Source of the DNA: Flavobacterium phycosphaerae
GTDB taxonomy: Bacteria > Bacteroidota > Bacteroidia > Flavobacteriales > Flavobacteriaceae
DNA: 64,000 nt
Direction: 5' to 3'
NCBI RefSeq assembly: GCF_010119235.1
Contig: NZ_JAAATZ010000001.1
Location: forward strand, 2,014,501-2,078,500
The stretch's first letter is position 1, and each line of letters starts with the position of its first letter. Both the position numbers and the translations under genes were made by a program. Of this stretch, positions 9,676-18,404 are shown piece after piece. A model generated the notes under the pieces. That model was given only the letters and a program-made list of their open reading frames with translations, did no database searches and was not told the DNA's origin.

Positions 9676-11514
9676 CTATTTGAAAGGAACAATAACCGGT
9701 TGTCCAATTTGAAAGTCAGGTAAAATCAAATCGTCGTTTTTGAGCGTATTGGTTTTGAAAAGATTGGTGCCTTCATACGGAATGGAAGGATAGAAAGAAA
9801 ATGAAATCTGGAAACTGTTGAACACCAAATAATCATTATTTATTAAAACACCTAAACTGAATTTAGAATATAAGCGTTGGTTGAAAACTTCATCCGTTTC
9901 ATTACCTAATAACCCAAAAGTCATGTTATAAAAGGGGCTGAAGTGAAAACCATGCCAATTGCCGGGAACGTAAGTTTGGGTTTGAAAACCGACTGAAAGT
10001 TTACGTATACCGCTTATCAATGGGTTAGTAAAACCCGAAATACCATTGGCATCAGAAAAAGAAAGACGGTCTTTGATAATTGGCGCTCTGTGATTTCCAA
10101 TAACTAGTGTCGGATTTATAAATTGTCGAATTTTCCATCCGCCCAATGAAAGCAAATTGGTAAAATAGTTCCCTTCAATTCGAAAAGTAGTTTCTTCGGT
10201 ACAGCCATTATTATAAAAGCTACCCCACTGAATATTGGTGCCCAGATAGCCAAAATCAAAATAATTCCCGTAAGCAAATCGTCCGCCAAAATAAGCCCGT
10301 TTCAGATTGTTCTTTTCTTGTACTCCACCGGTTATGGCATAAACCTGACCATACGGAACGTCTTCAATTATACCAAAATTGAAAAGGTATTTGTCTTCGG
10401 CAAACTTTCGGGTATTTAAACCAATGCTGGCCAAATATAATTTTTCACTCGAAAAAAACTTAGTAGGATCATAAGTCAAAGTAGGCTCTTCTATATAAGT
10501 AGTGCTCTTATAACCAATGGTAGTAACCAAATTAGTAGTTCGGTAATCCTCGTTTTTACCGCCAAAAATCTTGAAAGAATGACCTGCCCAATATTCCTGT
10601 GTTTCTAATTTGAAGCGCTGTTTGGCAAATACCCCGGCATTATCGGGAAGAGAGTCAATATAAAATCGATTTTCTAAAAAAAGACCACCGGCTAATCGGG
10701 TGAATGGAGAGAAAAATTGGCGTTCCACTCGCGCACTTTTGGTCGTGAAATTATCAATTGAATTTTCATAAGTAAATGTGGTGTTAATAAAAGTATTTTT
10801 AATATTACTGATGGTATATTTGGCTTTGTAAGCATTTTGTCCGGTTTCGAAACGACGGTTAATGTCATTTTCAAATTCGTGTCCTAATCCAAAGAAATTA
10901 CGCTCTGTTAATTCAAAACTACCTTGAGTGTTAGATATGGCTCCGGTTGGAATCAAACTCCAGGAGTCTAAAACGCGTACTGAAATATCTATAGAATCAT
11001 TGCAATTCGGAATTTCTACAGGTTTGATGATGACACTTCTAACGTAACGTTGTTTTCGAATTAAACGCTCTGATTCTTTGGCAACCAAGGAATCCAAAGG
11101 TTCATTTTTCTTAAATAAAAGCAAGTTGCGAATCGTCCAGTTTTTGGATTTGATGTGAAGATTGTTACCAAATTTTTCAAAACCTTTTTCGGGAACATCT
11201 TTGTAATTGTCAACAGAATATCCAAAAGGGTCCAAAGTTTCTATAGTAATACTTCGGATAATTTTACCTTCGTTGCGGTCAAAAGATTTTTTGATAAAAT
11301 AACGCTTTCTCTTGGTGTTGGTGGAGGGTGTAGATTTTCTTTGTGATCGAAATAAAAGCCTGTAAACAAAACTATTGACTTTACTTTTTTTCGAATAGGT
11401 TTCTATTTTTTTATAGACTTTGACGGAATCATTACCACTATTTTTCTCTTGTGCCTCGCTTTGGAGGCCAGCAGTTATTAAAAGGAAAATAAAAAATAGG
11501 TATTTGAATTTCAT
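9676..11514 (-). CDS. Outer membrane beta-barrel protein, BamA/TamA-like
   Basis: 612 residues with a signal peptide (~1-21, ending SEAQ). After a basic segment, residues ~85-190 (GKIIRSITIETLDPFGYSV..., then RKQRYVRSVIIKP and NDSIDISVRVLDSW) look like POTRA-type repeats. From about residue 200 to the end the sequence has alternating aromatic strands typical of a transmembrane beta-barrel. This is the architecture of Omp85-like proteins, but it is shorter than BamA and has no clear family signature, so the role is left open: protein or lipid insertion, or surface structure. The gene is monocistronic as far as can be seen. Confidence 0.65.
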   Translation of the reverse strand: MKFKYLFFIFLLITAGLQSEAQEKNSGNDSVKVYKKIETYSKKSKVNSFVYRLLFRSQRKSTPSTNTKRKRYFIKKSFDRNEGKIIRSITIETLDPFGYSVDNYKDVPEKGFEKFGNNLHIKSKNWTIRNLLLFKKNEPLDSLVAKESERLIRKQRYVRSVIIKPVEIPNCNDSIDISVRVLDSWSLIPTGAISNTQGSFELTERNFFGLGHEFENDINRRFETGQNAYKAKYTISNIKNTFINTTFTYENSIDNFTTKSARVERQFFSPFTRLAGGLFLENRFYIDSLPDNAGVFAKQRFKLETQEYWAGHSFKIFGGKNEDYRTTNLVTTIGYKSTTYIEEPTLTYDPTKFFSSEKLYLASIGLNTRKFAEDKYLFNFGIIEDVPYGQVYAITGGVQEKNNLKRAYFGGRFAYGNYFDFGYLGTNIQWGSFYNNGCTEETTFRIEGNYFTNLLSLGGWKIRQFINPTLVIGNHRAPIIKDRLSFSDANGISGFTNPLISGIRKLSVGFQTQTYVPGNWHGFHFSPFYNMTFGLLGNETDEVFNQRLYSKFSLGVLINNDYLVFNSFQISFSFYPSIPYEGTNLFKTNTLKNDDLILPDFQIGQPVIVPFK

Positions 11515-11589
11515 AGTCAGTTCGAATCAAGCAAATATAATAGCTTTTGACAAGCTTAATTTATATAATTTTCGGTTTTATTTATATTA

Positions 11590-11623
11590 AAAATCCTCAA
11601 CTGCTTTTAACAATTGAGGATTT
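11590..11623 (-). terminator. Terminator downstream of the nucleoid-associated protein gene
   Basis: A perfect 10-bp inverted repeat (AAATCCTCAA / TTGAGGATTT, loop 13 nt) followed on the minus strand by a T-rich run. It lies 45 bp beyond the stop of the gene at 11669-12727. Confidence 0.7.
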
Positions 11624-11668
11624 ATAGTTATAAGATAGGAACTTGTTGACCGTACTGCCAACAGTGTG

Positions 11669-12727
11669 CTAGCTTTTTTGTTCCTTGTTGAAATACACTA
11701 AATAGTAATACATCTGTTTTTCTTCATCCCAGCCTTTTTCTACAAATTTTTCAGCACTTTCAGGGTTAATGAAGTCTAATTTGATTTGAATATTAGTATC
11801 CAAATTAATCACGTTTTTAATTGACTTTCGGGCGTCGGTTACGGCTCCATTGGCAATCGGGAAATTGGTAATATCTTCAATACTGTATTTTTCGCCTTTG
11901 TCAACTTTGTAGTTTTTAAACTCTGGAATCAAATCCGGATTGTCTAATACTTCGTTCAAAAATTTGCTTTCTTCAAACTCATCGTTTTTGGCAAAAAAGT
12001 TTACCGAACGGTTCATAAACATGACTTCTTCTTTCTTGTCTTCGGCAGGTAATACTACATCTTTGGCAAAACCTTGGCAGAATTTCAAATACTTTTTGGT
12101 ATAAAAATTTTCATCCTGAAAAGCATCTACCGAAAGGAAATGTTCTAACCAATAACGCGCATCATAACGGTTACTGTCAACCGTTAGAATCTTGTAGCCT
12201 TCTTCTTTTTTGTGATTAAAGATTAAACAGCCTTTGTCTAATTTATTAAGGTTAATTCCTTGTTGTAAAATCATTTCTAATGTAGTGCCTTTTTCTTCAA
12301 ACTGCATGAAATCCGATTTGATTTCGCTTTTGAAAACCCCAATAGCATCCACCACATTGTTGTCAATATTCAGATTAGTGATATAGGCTACATACACTTC
12401 TCCGTTTTTGATATGCGGATGATTGGATTGTTCAAAAAGATGTTTGGTAATCTTTTTAGAAACTTCGTGCACATCGCTTGGATTCGTAAAAATTTCTGTT
12501 GCCAAATTGAACATGTCATTGTATTCCAAATCCACATCATGAGCAAATTGAAAATAGTTTTCTTCTTTGTCACGGAAGGGCTTAAAGAAATATTCCTTTA
12601 ACAACGGAACAATTTCATCATTCAGATTATAACTTTGGTCGGAAAGAAATATCGCTTCGTTACGACTTTTGTTTCCCACTCGGTGTATTGATAAGCTCTC
12701 AATATGAGCGTTAAATAGGTTTATCAT
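11669..12727 (-). CDS. Nucleoid-associated protein, NdpA/YejK family
   Basis: 352 residues, matching the 37-kDa nucleoid-associated protein family: N-terminal NLFNAHIESLSIHRVGNKS, later AYITNLNIDNNVVDAIGVFKSE and the C-terminal FINPESAEKF region. Family members associate with the nucleoid and may bind DNA; their function is poorly defined. An ATG at 12793 in the same frame would add 22 residues, but that extension overlaps the upstream gene (stop at 12741) and lacks family similarity, so the start at 12727 is preferred. It lies 13 bp after the pRiA4b ORF-3-like gene, suggesting co-transcription. Confidence 0.85.
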   Translation of the reverse strand: MINLFNAHIESLSIHRVGNKSRNEAIFLSDQSYNLNDEIVPLLKEYFFKPFRDKEENYFQFAHDVDLEYNDMFNLATEIFTNPSDVHEVSKKITKHLFEQSNHPHIKNGEVYVAYITNLNIDNNVVDAIGVFKSEIKSDFMQFEEKGTTLEMILQQGINLNKLDKGCLIFNHKKEEGYKILTVDSNRYDARYWLEHFLSVDAFQDENFYTKKYLKFCQGFAKDVVLPAEDKKEEVMFMNRSVNFFAKNDEFEESKFLNEVLDNPDLIPEFKNYKVDKGEKYSIEDITNFPIANGAVTDARKSIKNVINLDTNIQIKLDFINPESAEKFVEKGWDEEKQMYYYLVYFNKEQKS

Positions 12728-12740
12728 AGTTTTTTGTTGC

Positions 12741-13277
12741 TTAATTCCAATTCTCTTCAAATCCGAAATCCTCGAAGCTGTCGTCTCCGCCAAACATATC
12801 CAGATCGTCCTCGTCTAAATCATCTTCAAATTCAGAGTAGAAATCTTCGTTTTCAGCCTCAAATTCTTTCTCAGGAGCTGCTGCCGGTAATTCACCGTGG
12901 GAGAATAATAAATTCGGATAAGTAACCCCGGTTTCCGCTTCTTCTACGGCTGCCAATTCCACTAAAAAGGTCCACATGTTGATGAAATCATACACATAGA
13001 TAATTTTGGTTTGATCTTCACTCAATAACTGATTTAAAGCATAATCACTCATAGTTTTTTGCTCGCCAACAACATCACCGGTATCAAACATTGGGATTTC
13101 TTCTTCCTGATTCCATTGGTCGTCACAAGTATAAAACGAAGCTACTTCCATACCGTCAAATCCAAAGGCGTTGACAATGGCATTGTGCAAATCTTCTAAA
13201 GTGTCTTCTTCTTGTATGGCAATATCTCTGAAAACATCGTCTTCGGCATCGAGAATAGCTCTGAATTTATAAATCAT
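12741..13277 (-). CDS. pRiA4b ORF-3-like / IS1096 TnpR passenger family protein
   Basis: 178 residues. The N-terminus (YKFRAILDAEDDVFRDIAIQ) and the FGFDGMEVASFYTCDDQW motif match the plasmid pRiA4b ORF-3 family, also called the IS1096 TnpR passenger family. Despite the name, chromosomal members in Bacteroidota are not part of transposons; their biochemical role is unknown. The C-terminal ~45 residues are extremely acidic (EFEDDLDEDDLDMFGGDDSF). The gene precedes the nucleoid-associated protein gene by 13 bp. No insertion sequence is seen nearby, so the mobile-element label should not be taken literally. Confidence 0.85.
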   Translation of the reverse strand: MIYKFRAILDAEDDVFRDIAIQEEDTLEDLHNAIVNAFGFDGMEVASFYTCDDQWNQEEEIPMFDTGDVVGEQKTMSDYALNQLLSEDQTKIIYVYDFINMWTFLVELAAVEEAETGVTYPNLLFSHGELPAAAPEKEFEAENEDFYSEFEDDLDEDDLDMFGGDDSFEDFGFEENWN

Positions 13278-13368
13278 AATCTGTATTTTAGTAAGCGTGC
13301 AAAGGTAAAATTTAATTTTACAAATTGAAGTTGGATTTGCGTTTTGTTGATAAGAATTTGCACAAAAA

Positions 13369-13389
13369 AACCTAGCGGCTGGCTAGGTT
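13369..13389 (-). terminator. Rho-independent terminator
   Basis: Perfect 8-bp stem (AACCTAGC / GCTAGGTT) with a 5-nt loop, followed on the minus strand by a run of T. It terminates the small exported-protein gene at 13397-13792. Confidence 0.85.
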
Positions 13390-13396
13390 CTGAGAG

Positions 13397-13792
13397 TTAT
13401 TTTTTTTCCGGTTGGCACATGCTTACAATTTTGTGAAAAGTGTCATGCAGCATGGCTAAGGCTTTGGTGATTTCGTCATCGGCAGCTTCTTTTTGCACCA
13501 AATCATTTACCGTTTGAGTTTGTTTTTTTAAAGAAAGAAGGGTTTCAATGGTTTTCGGATTTCTGAATTCTTCCGGCATTGTTTCTACCGATAAATCATC
13601 TGCTTTTTGCATTAATAACTCGGCATTGTTTTTAATGGGGTCCAGATTTCCTTCTTCTGCGGGGTGGTACGTTTGCGTTATCAGTTCGTGATACGCTTTA
13701 ATTTGAGGCCATCGTTCGGTGATGGTTTTTGCTGATACTGAATTCAGAGCAAAGAATGCAGCAAAAGCGAAGAGAGACTTAATAATTTTCAT
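13397..13792 (-). CDS. Small exported protein of unknown function
   Basis: 131 residues from the ATG at 13792, which gives a clear signal peptide (MKIIKSLFAFAAFFALNSVSA, cleaved near residue 21). An in-frame start 10 codons upstream would place charged residues before the signal and is less likely. The mature part is helical (about 110 residues), with two His residues near the middle of AMLHDTFHKIVSMC and a single Cys near the end. It resembles small periplasmic helical-bundle proteins, but no named family was recognised. It has its own terminator. Confidence 0.7.
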   Translation of the reverse strand: MKIIKSLFAFAAFFALNSVSAKTITERWPQIKAYHELITQTYHPAEEGNLDPIKNNAELLMQKADDLSVETMPEEFRNPKTIETLLSLKKQTQTVNDLVQKEAADDEITKALAMLHDTFHKIVSMCQPEKK

Positions 13793-13864
13793 TGGTTTTG
13801 TTTTGTTTTTGTTGGAATACAAGTCTACTGATTTTTTTGCTGTTTTTTGCTGAAACGGGAAAAA

Positions 13865-14482
13865 TTATTTTAGCAATTGTTTGAGGTTTGCCTTGGCATT
13901 ATGCCTGATTTTGTTTTTGATTTTTGTAAACTTTTTATCGGTTGGATATTGACGATTGGCCGTTATATTATTGAAAACCAAAGCGGCTGCCAGTAGTATT
14001 AAAGCCCCAACCAGCACAGGGGTGATGACATACCAATAGCCAAGTTTGATGATAGCCGGTGAGCCGGTAACCGCAATCAGTGCTGTAGCACCACCAGGAG
14101 GATGTAAGGTTTTGGTTATTTGCATGAACACAATTGAAAGTGAAACAGCTAATGGAGCCGATAACCATAAAACTTCAGGAAGGAGTTTTTGAACAGTTAC
14201 GCCAACTATAGCCGAAATCAAATGACCACCAACCAGATTTCGGGGTTGTGCCAACGGACTTTGGATAACGCCATACACCAACACACACGAAGCTCCAAAG
14301 GAACCAATAAGAAAAACATAATCGGAATGTGCAAATTTACCATACTGTAAATAGGCTATAGCACCCATGCCGACAAACGAACCTAAGAAAGCCCAAAAGT
14401 GCTCTTTGAAATCGACTAAAGTTTCTTTATAAAGCACATAACGGGCTTTGCGATAGTTGCGTTTTATTTTTGGAGTGGGCAT
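13865..14482 (-). CDS. HPP family integral membrane protein
   Basis: 205 residues with four predicted membrane helices. The family-naming motif is present as LHPPGGATALIAV, together with the preceding QPRNLVGGHLISAIVGV segment. Some HPP proteins from other bacteria and chloroplasts transport nitrite; whether this one does is not known. It starts 4 bp after the end of the broken CLC chloride channel gene on the same strand, so both probably come from one transcript, suggesting linked anion handling. Confidence 0.88.
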   Translation of the reverse strand: MPTPKIKRNYRKARYVLYKETLVDFKEHFWAFLGSFVGMGAIAYLQYGKFAHSDYVFLIGSFGASCVLVYGVIQSPLAQPRNLVGGHLISAIVGVTVQKLLPEVLWLSAPLAVSLSIVFMQITKTLHPPGGATALIAVTGSPAIIKLGYWYVITPVLVGALILLAAALVFNNITANRQYPTDKKFTKIKNKIRHNAKANLKQLLK

Positions 14483-14486
14483 AAAA

Positions 14487-15763
14487 TTATTTAGCCTTAG
14501 GACTATAGGTATAAACGGTAAAAGGATAAATATACTGCGCTGTATATTTGGCCACCAAACAGGTTAAGAGTATCGGGAAAAACAAAGAGTAATCGTTAAT
14601 AATTCCACAAGTTAAAAAAAGAGCGGTAAACGGTGCGTTGATACTGGCACTAAGCATAGCGCCCATGCCCAAAATCATAAAGTTAAGCGGAATCACATCA
14701 GCTTTAAAAAAGGTATTCAAACAAATGGCAAACAATAATCCGATAAAGCCTCCAATGAAGATGCTCGGAGCAAAAACACCGCCGTCACCACCTGATGCTA
14801 AAGTAACCGAAGTAACAATAGGTTTCAGCAGGATAATGCCAAGAAAAGTAATGGCAATAGATGTAGTTAAAAGCGTATGATTAGCCATCAAAATATTTTC
14901 CTTAATGGCATGATAACCTTCGCCATAAAGTTGCGGAAGGAGTACTAGTGAAGCACCTAAAATAAGAGTACCTATAAGAATACGGTTGCTGTGTTTTTGA
15001 TTTTGGTAAAGCGTTTTTTAAAGAAAAGCACACACTTGGTCAGATACACTGAATGCATTCCGACAAGGAGTCCTAATAAAATAAAATAAGGCAAAGCATA
15101 CCAATGCCAGCCTTGAAGCTGTACCGTAAACAGCGGTTTTTCATCCAAAAGAGACAACATCAAACAAGCAACGGCTGTTGCAATGCTACATACCAGTAGA
15201 AAAACAGCGTTTATTTTTTTAGAAATTACTTCCCAAGCAAATAAGATTCCGGCAAATGGACTGAAAAATAGAGCCGTTATTCCGGCCGCTACACCGGCAC
15301 AAATGAGTTCGGTTTTATGACGGTTGAACAAATTTTCTTTTTCTTGGGCTATGGAACCAATAGTGGCTGTGGCCACAACGGTAGAAACTTCAATTCCGGT
15401 AGAACCGCCAAAAATAACGGTGATAAAACCATTGATAAAGTGTGACGGGATTTTATATATCGGCAAACTGTTCCGTCTTTGTGCGGTAGTTTCAAATATT
15501 TCACGGATGCCTTTATTCTCTTTTTTCTGAAACAAATATTGCCGGAAAAAGTAAATCATCCCCAAACCCAAAAGCGGAAAAAGGAACAGGTAAAACCAAT
15601 GCTCCTTTGCTTTGATAAGCAATATGGTTTCATAATGCTCTGTAATTCGTTTTAAGATTATGGCCAATAAAGTACTCGAGAAACCAATGAGCACCGAAAC
15701 AACAATCAGTTTTTGGTATTTAATAAAATGATAGTTTTTCTTAAGCTGCTGGGAAGTATTCAT
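14487..15763 (-). pseudogene. CLC-family chloride channel/exchanger, split by a one-base frameshift
   Basis: Two abutting open frames together make one CLC protein of about 425 residues. The upstream part (15763 to ~14998) contains the degenerate first anion motif (NKGIREI) and the gating-Glu region (GGSTGIEVST). The downstream part contains the GxFxP chloride-binding motif (GGVFAPS). The break lies in a run of five A on the coding strand (14994-14998). Adding one A restores the frame: the protein reads KKHSNRILIGTLILG and runs into GASLVLLPQLYGEGYHAIKE. Without it, translation stops at 14972. It could be a true pseudogene, a phase-variable tract or a base-calling error. No CBS domains. It is followed 4 bp later by the HPP gene. 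Confidence 0.85.
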
Positions 15764-15975
15764 TGGAAATAACTAAGTTTTTACAAAGTTAACCTTTGAA
15801 AAAAGAAAATGTGCTTTTAGAAAAGTTAAAATTTTAACCAACAAGAATTCGCTAAACATCAGCCATAAGTTGTTCTATATTTTGAACTCACAACTTTTTT
15901 GATTTTTTTAAATATTCTTTTTAGAAGCGACACAACAATAATCTTTAACAGAATATAAAAATGTACTTCCGGAAA

Positions 15976-16005
15976 ACAGTTCATCTTCAAAAAATAACAA
16001 TTCAG
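15976..16005 (+). promoter_or_regulatory. Paired LytTR-type binding site of the TonB receptor
   Basis: Two direct 9-mers, ACAGTTCAT (15976-15984) and ACAATTCAG (15997-16005), start exactly 21 bp apart. The first fits the published LytTR consensus [TA][AC][CA]GTTN[AG][TG] at every position; the second differs at one. The same pair at the same distance from a -7 element occurs at 18265. A LytTR regulator gene lies 5 kb downstream. Confidence 0.7.
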
Positions 16006-16015
16006 TAATCTAAAA

Positions 16016-16046
16016 TTGTATAGCTTTATAGCTTGATGCAACTTTG
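16016..16046 (+). promoter_or_regulatory. Promoter of the TonB-dependent receptor
   Basis: TTG at 16016-16018, a 20-nt spacer, then CAACTTTG at 16039-16046, one mismatch from the Bacteroidota -7 consensus TAnnTTTG. Transcription would begin a few bases before the ATG at 16067, giving a very short leader. The near-consensus -7 fits an activator-dependent promoter. Confidence 0.55.
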
Positions 16047-16066
16047 GCTCATCAAAATTCAGAAAC

Positions 16067-18208
16067 ATGAAACTTTATTACACATTAACTTTACTTCTCT
16101 TAACCACTTTAGGGTTTTCTCAAAATACGCTTTCGGGAACTGTTGTGGATGAAAAAAACAAACCGGTCGTTGGTGCCAATGTCTTTATTGACGGGACTTA
16201 TGATGGCGCCTCTACTGATGAAAAAGGAAACTTCAGCTTTACTACCGATGCCAAAGAAAATCAGATTTTGGTGGTGAGTTATTTGGCTTTTGAAACTTTG
16301 AAAGCACCAATCGATGTAGCCAATTGCAAAGACAAAACATTTAAATTAAAAGAAAGTGTCAACACTCTGGATGCTGTTGTGGTAACGGCAGGGACATTCA
16401 GTGCCGGAGAAAAAAGCAGGGTCTCGGTATTGAAACCTTTAGACATTGTTACCACAGCCGGTTCAGCCGGTAATATTATTGCAGCCTTGCAAACTTTACC
16501 GGGCACGCAAACCGTTGGAGAAGACGGTAGATTATTCGTTCGCGGAGGAGAAGCCGATGAAACACAAACCTTTGTAGATGGTATTCGTGTAGCGCAACCT
16601 TATGGTGCCAGTACTAATAATTTACCCACGCGTGGACGATTTTCACCCTTTTTGTTTAGCGGTATTTCCTTTTCTACCGGTGGTTATTCAGCTGAATATG
16701 GCGAAGCCTTGTCGAGTGTGTTATTATTGAATACTCAAGACGAAGCTGATCAAAACAAAACCGATATTTCGCTAATGACCGTTGGTTTAGGATTCAGCAA
16801 CACCCAAAAATGGAAAAAAAGCTCCTTGAGTGTAAACACCGCTTACATTGATTTGGCTCCTTATCAAGTGGCCATTCCTCAAAATGTAGATTGGAACCGA
16901 CCTTATCAGTCTTTGTCAGGAGAAACGGTTTATCGCTATAATTTCAATAATGGGATTTTCAAAATGTACGCTGCTTTTGATGCTGCCCGCTTCGATTTGA
17001 ATCAGGAAGATATTAACCAGACGGAGAAAGTTCGCGTGAATTTAAGAAACAATAATTTTTATTTGAATACTTCGTATAGAGGCAATTTTTCAGGCAACTG
17101 GCAATTGTTTGGCGGATTGAGCTATGGTTATGGTCAGAATAAAATTGACATCGATGCCAATCGAGTTAACAATGCTGAACATGCGTCACATATGAAATTG
17201 AAACTGACCAAAAAGCTATCAGACCGTGTGAAATTGAATTTTGGAGCCGATTATTTTATCACACAATTCGATGAAGATTTTAACACGACTTCCCGAAACG
17301 GTTATGATGCTGATATCGCCGCGATTTATACAGAAGCCGATATTTTCTTTTCGAAAAATTTTGCCGCTAAAGTAGGCGTAAGAGCTTCAAATAACAATTA
17401 CATTCAGGAAAACAGTATTTCACCAAGAGCTTCTATTGCTTATAAAGTTTCGAAAAACAGTCAGTTCTCTTTTGCTTATGGTAATTTTGAACAAGCGCCA
17501 AAACAGGACTATCTGAAATATTCGAATGATTTTACCACCGAGAAGGCCGCCCATTATATTTTGAATTACCAATATGTAAAGAAAAACAGAACGCTGCGTA
17601 CTGAAGTGTATTTAAAAGAATACAGCGATTTGGTAAAGTATACTGACGATAATGTGGATTATAATACAAAGTTCAACAACAACGGAACCGGTTTTGCCAA
17701 AGGGCTGGATGTATTTTGGAGAGACGGCAATTCGATTAAAAATTTAGAGTATTGGATTTCGTATTCTTATATTGACACCGAAAGAAATTATAAAAACTAC
17801 ACCGCCGAAGTAACTCCAAGTTTTGTGTCAAAACACAGCTTATCTTTGGTAACCAAATATTGGATTTCAGATTGGAAATCACAAATCGGATTTACACACC
17901 AGTTCAATAGTGGCAGACCTTACAATAACCCAAACGAATCGGTTTTTATGAACGGCAAAACTAAAACGTATAACAGTTTGAGTTTTAATTGGGCGTATTT
18001 ATTGTCGCAACAAAAGATATTGTATTTCTCAGTGTCTAATATTATGGGCACACAGAATGTATTCGGGTATCAATATGCTAACACGCCCAACACCAGTAAC
18101 ATTTATGAACGAAAAGAAATTGCACCAACCGCTGACCGATTTTTCTTTGTTGGTTTCTTCTGGACGATTAGCGATAACAAGAAAGACAATCAGTTGAAGA
18201 ATTTGTAA
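16067..18208 (+). CDS. TonB-dependent outer membrane receptor with carboxypeptidase-regulatory-like domain
   Basis: 713 residues. Signal peptide ~1-18 (ending GFSQ). Residues ~21-105 form the beta-sandwich CarboxypepD_reg-like domain (LSGTVVDEKNKPVVGANVFI). The plug follows at about 120-225 (GNIIAALQTLPGTQT, LFVRGGEADETQTFVDGI). The remainder is a 22-strand-type barrel ending in aromatic strands. It should import a substrate across the outer membrane using TonB-ExbBD energy. No SusD partner is adjacent, and the substrate is not identifiable. Its promoter carries the same LytTR-type boxes as the following operon, so it is likely a target of that two-component system. Confidence 0.9.
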   Translation: MKLYYTLTLLLLTTLGFSQNTLSGTVVDEKNKPVVGANVFIDGTYDGASTDEKGNFSFTTDAKENQILVVSYLAFETLKAPIDVANCKDKTFKLKESVNTLDAVVVTAGTFSAGEKSRVSVLKPLDIVTTAGSAGNIIAALQTLPGTQTVGEDGRLFVRGGEADETQTFVDGIRVAQPYGASTNNLPTRGRFSPFLFSGISFSTGGYSAEYGEALSSVLLLNTQDEADQNKTDISLMTVGLGFSNTQKWKKSSLSVNTAYIDLAPYQVAIPQNVDWNRPYQSLSGETVYRYNFNNGIFKMYAAFDAARFDLNQEDINQTEKVRVNLRNNNFYLNTSYRGNFSGNWQLFGGLSYGYGQNKIDIDANRVNNAEHASHMKLKLTKKLSDRVKLNFGADYFITQFDEDFNTTSRNGYDADIAAIYTEADIFFSKNFAAKVGVRASNNNYIQENSISPRASIAYKVSKNSQFSFAYGNFEQAPKQDYLKYSNDFTTEKAAHYILNYQYVKKNRTLRTEVYLKEYSDLVKYTDDNVDYNTKFNNNGTGFAKGLDVFWRDGNSIKNLEYWISYSYIDTERNYKNYTAEVTPSFVSKHSLSLVTKYWISDWKSQIGFTHQFNSGRPYNNPNESVFMNGKTKTYNSLSFNWAYLLSQQKILYFSVSNIMGTQNVFGYQYANTPNTSNIYERKEIAPTADRFFFVGFFWTISDNKKDNQLKNL

Positions 18209-18264
18209 AATGGAAATAGGGCACAAGCTGAAAACATTTTACTTATCCTAATTTCTCGTTCAAA

Positions 18265-18294
18265 ACAATTCATCCGTCAAAATCAACAATTCAG
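18265..18294 (+). promoter_or_regulatory. Paired LytTR-type binding site of the two-component operon
   Basis: ACAATTCAT (18265-18273) and ACAATTCAG (18286-18294) start 21 bp apart, each one mismatch from the LytTR 9-mer consensus. The second box starts 42 bp before the -7 element, the same distance as in the copy upstream of the TonB receptor. Suggests autoregulation of the operon by its LytTR regulator. Confidence 0.68.
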
Positions 18295-18304
18295 TAATTA
18301 TAAA

Positions 18305-18335
18305 TTTTATCAGAATAAAAATCAAGATACTTTTG
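18305..18335 (+). promoter_or_regulatory. Promoter of the two-component operon
   Basis: A perfect -7 element TACTTTTG (18328-18335). The -33 region is only T-rich (18305-18308), with no clear TTG. The bases after the -7 element (CTCATCAAAA) are shared with the TonB receptor promoter. The leader to the ATG at 18405 would be about 65 nt. Confidence 0.6.
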
Positions 18336-18404
18336 ACTCATCAAAACAATAAGTTTCAATCACAAAATCATAAAACAATCGTAAACAACATTAAAATTAA
18401 CAAC

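Larger units (their letters stand above)
15764..16066. other. Intergenic region upstream of the TonB receptor
   Basis: 303 bp between the divergent CLC and TonB receptor genes. The right third holds the paired LytTR-type boxes and the promoter, annotated separately. In 15764-15975 nothing beyond AT-rich sequence was found. A 69-codon minus-strand frame here is judged spurious. Confidence 0.6.

Noticed and set aside
12741..13277. Transposon gene (IS1096 TnpR name)
   Set aside because: The name is historical. No transposase, terminal repeats or target duplication is nearby.
13865..15763. Three separate genes: HPP, short membrane protein, short CLC
   Set aside because: The two CLC frames join into one protein when one A is restored in the A5 run at 14994-14998, so they are treated as one broken gene.
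15859..16068. 69-codon minus-strand frame upstream of the TonB receptor
   Set aside because: It covers the LytTR boxes and promoter, has low-complexity hydrophobic content and matches nothing recognised.
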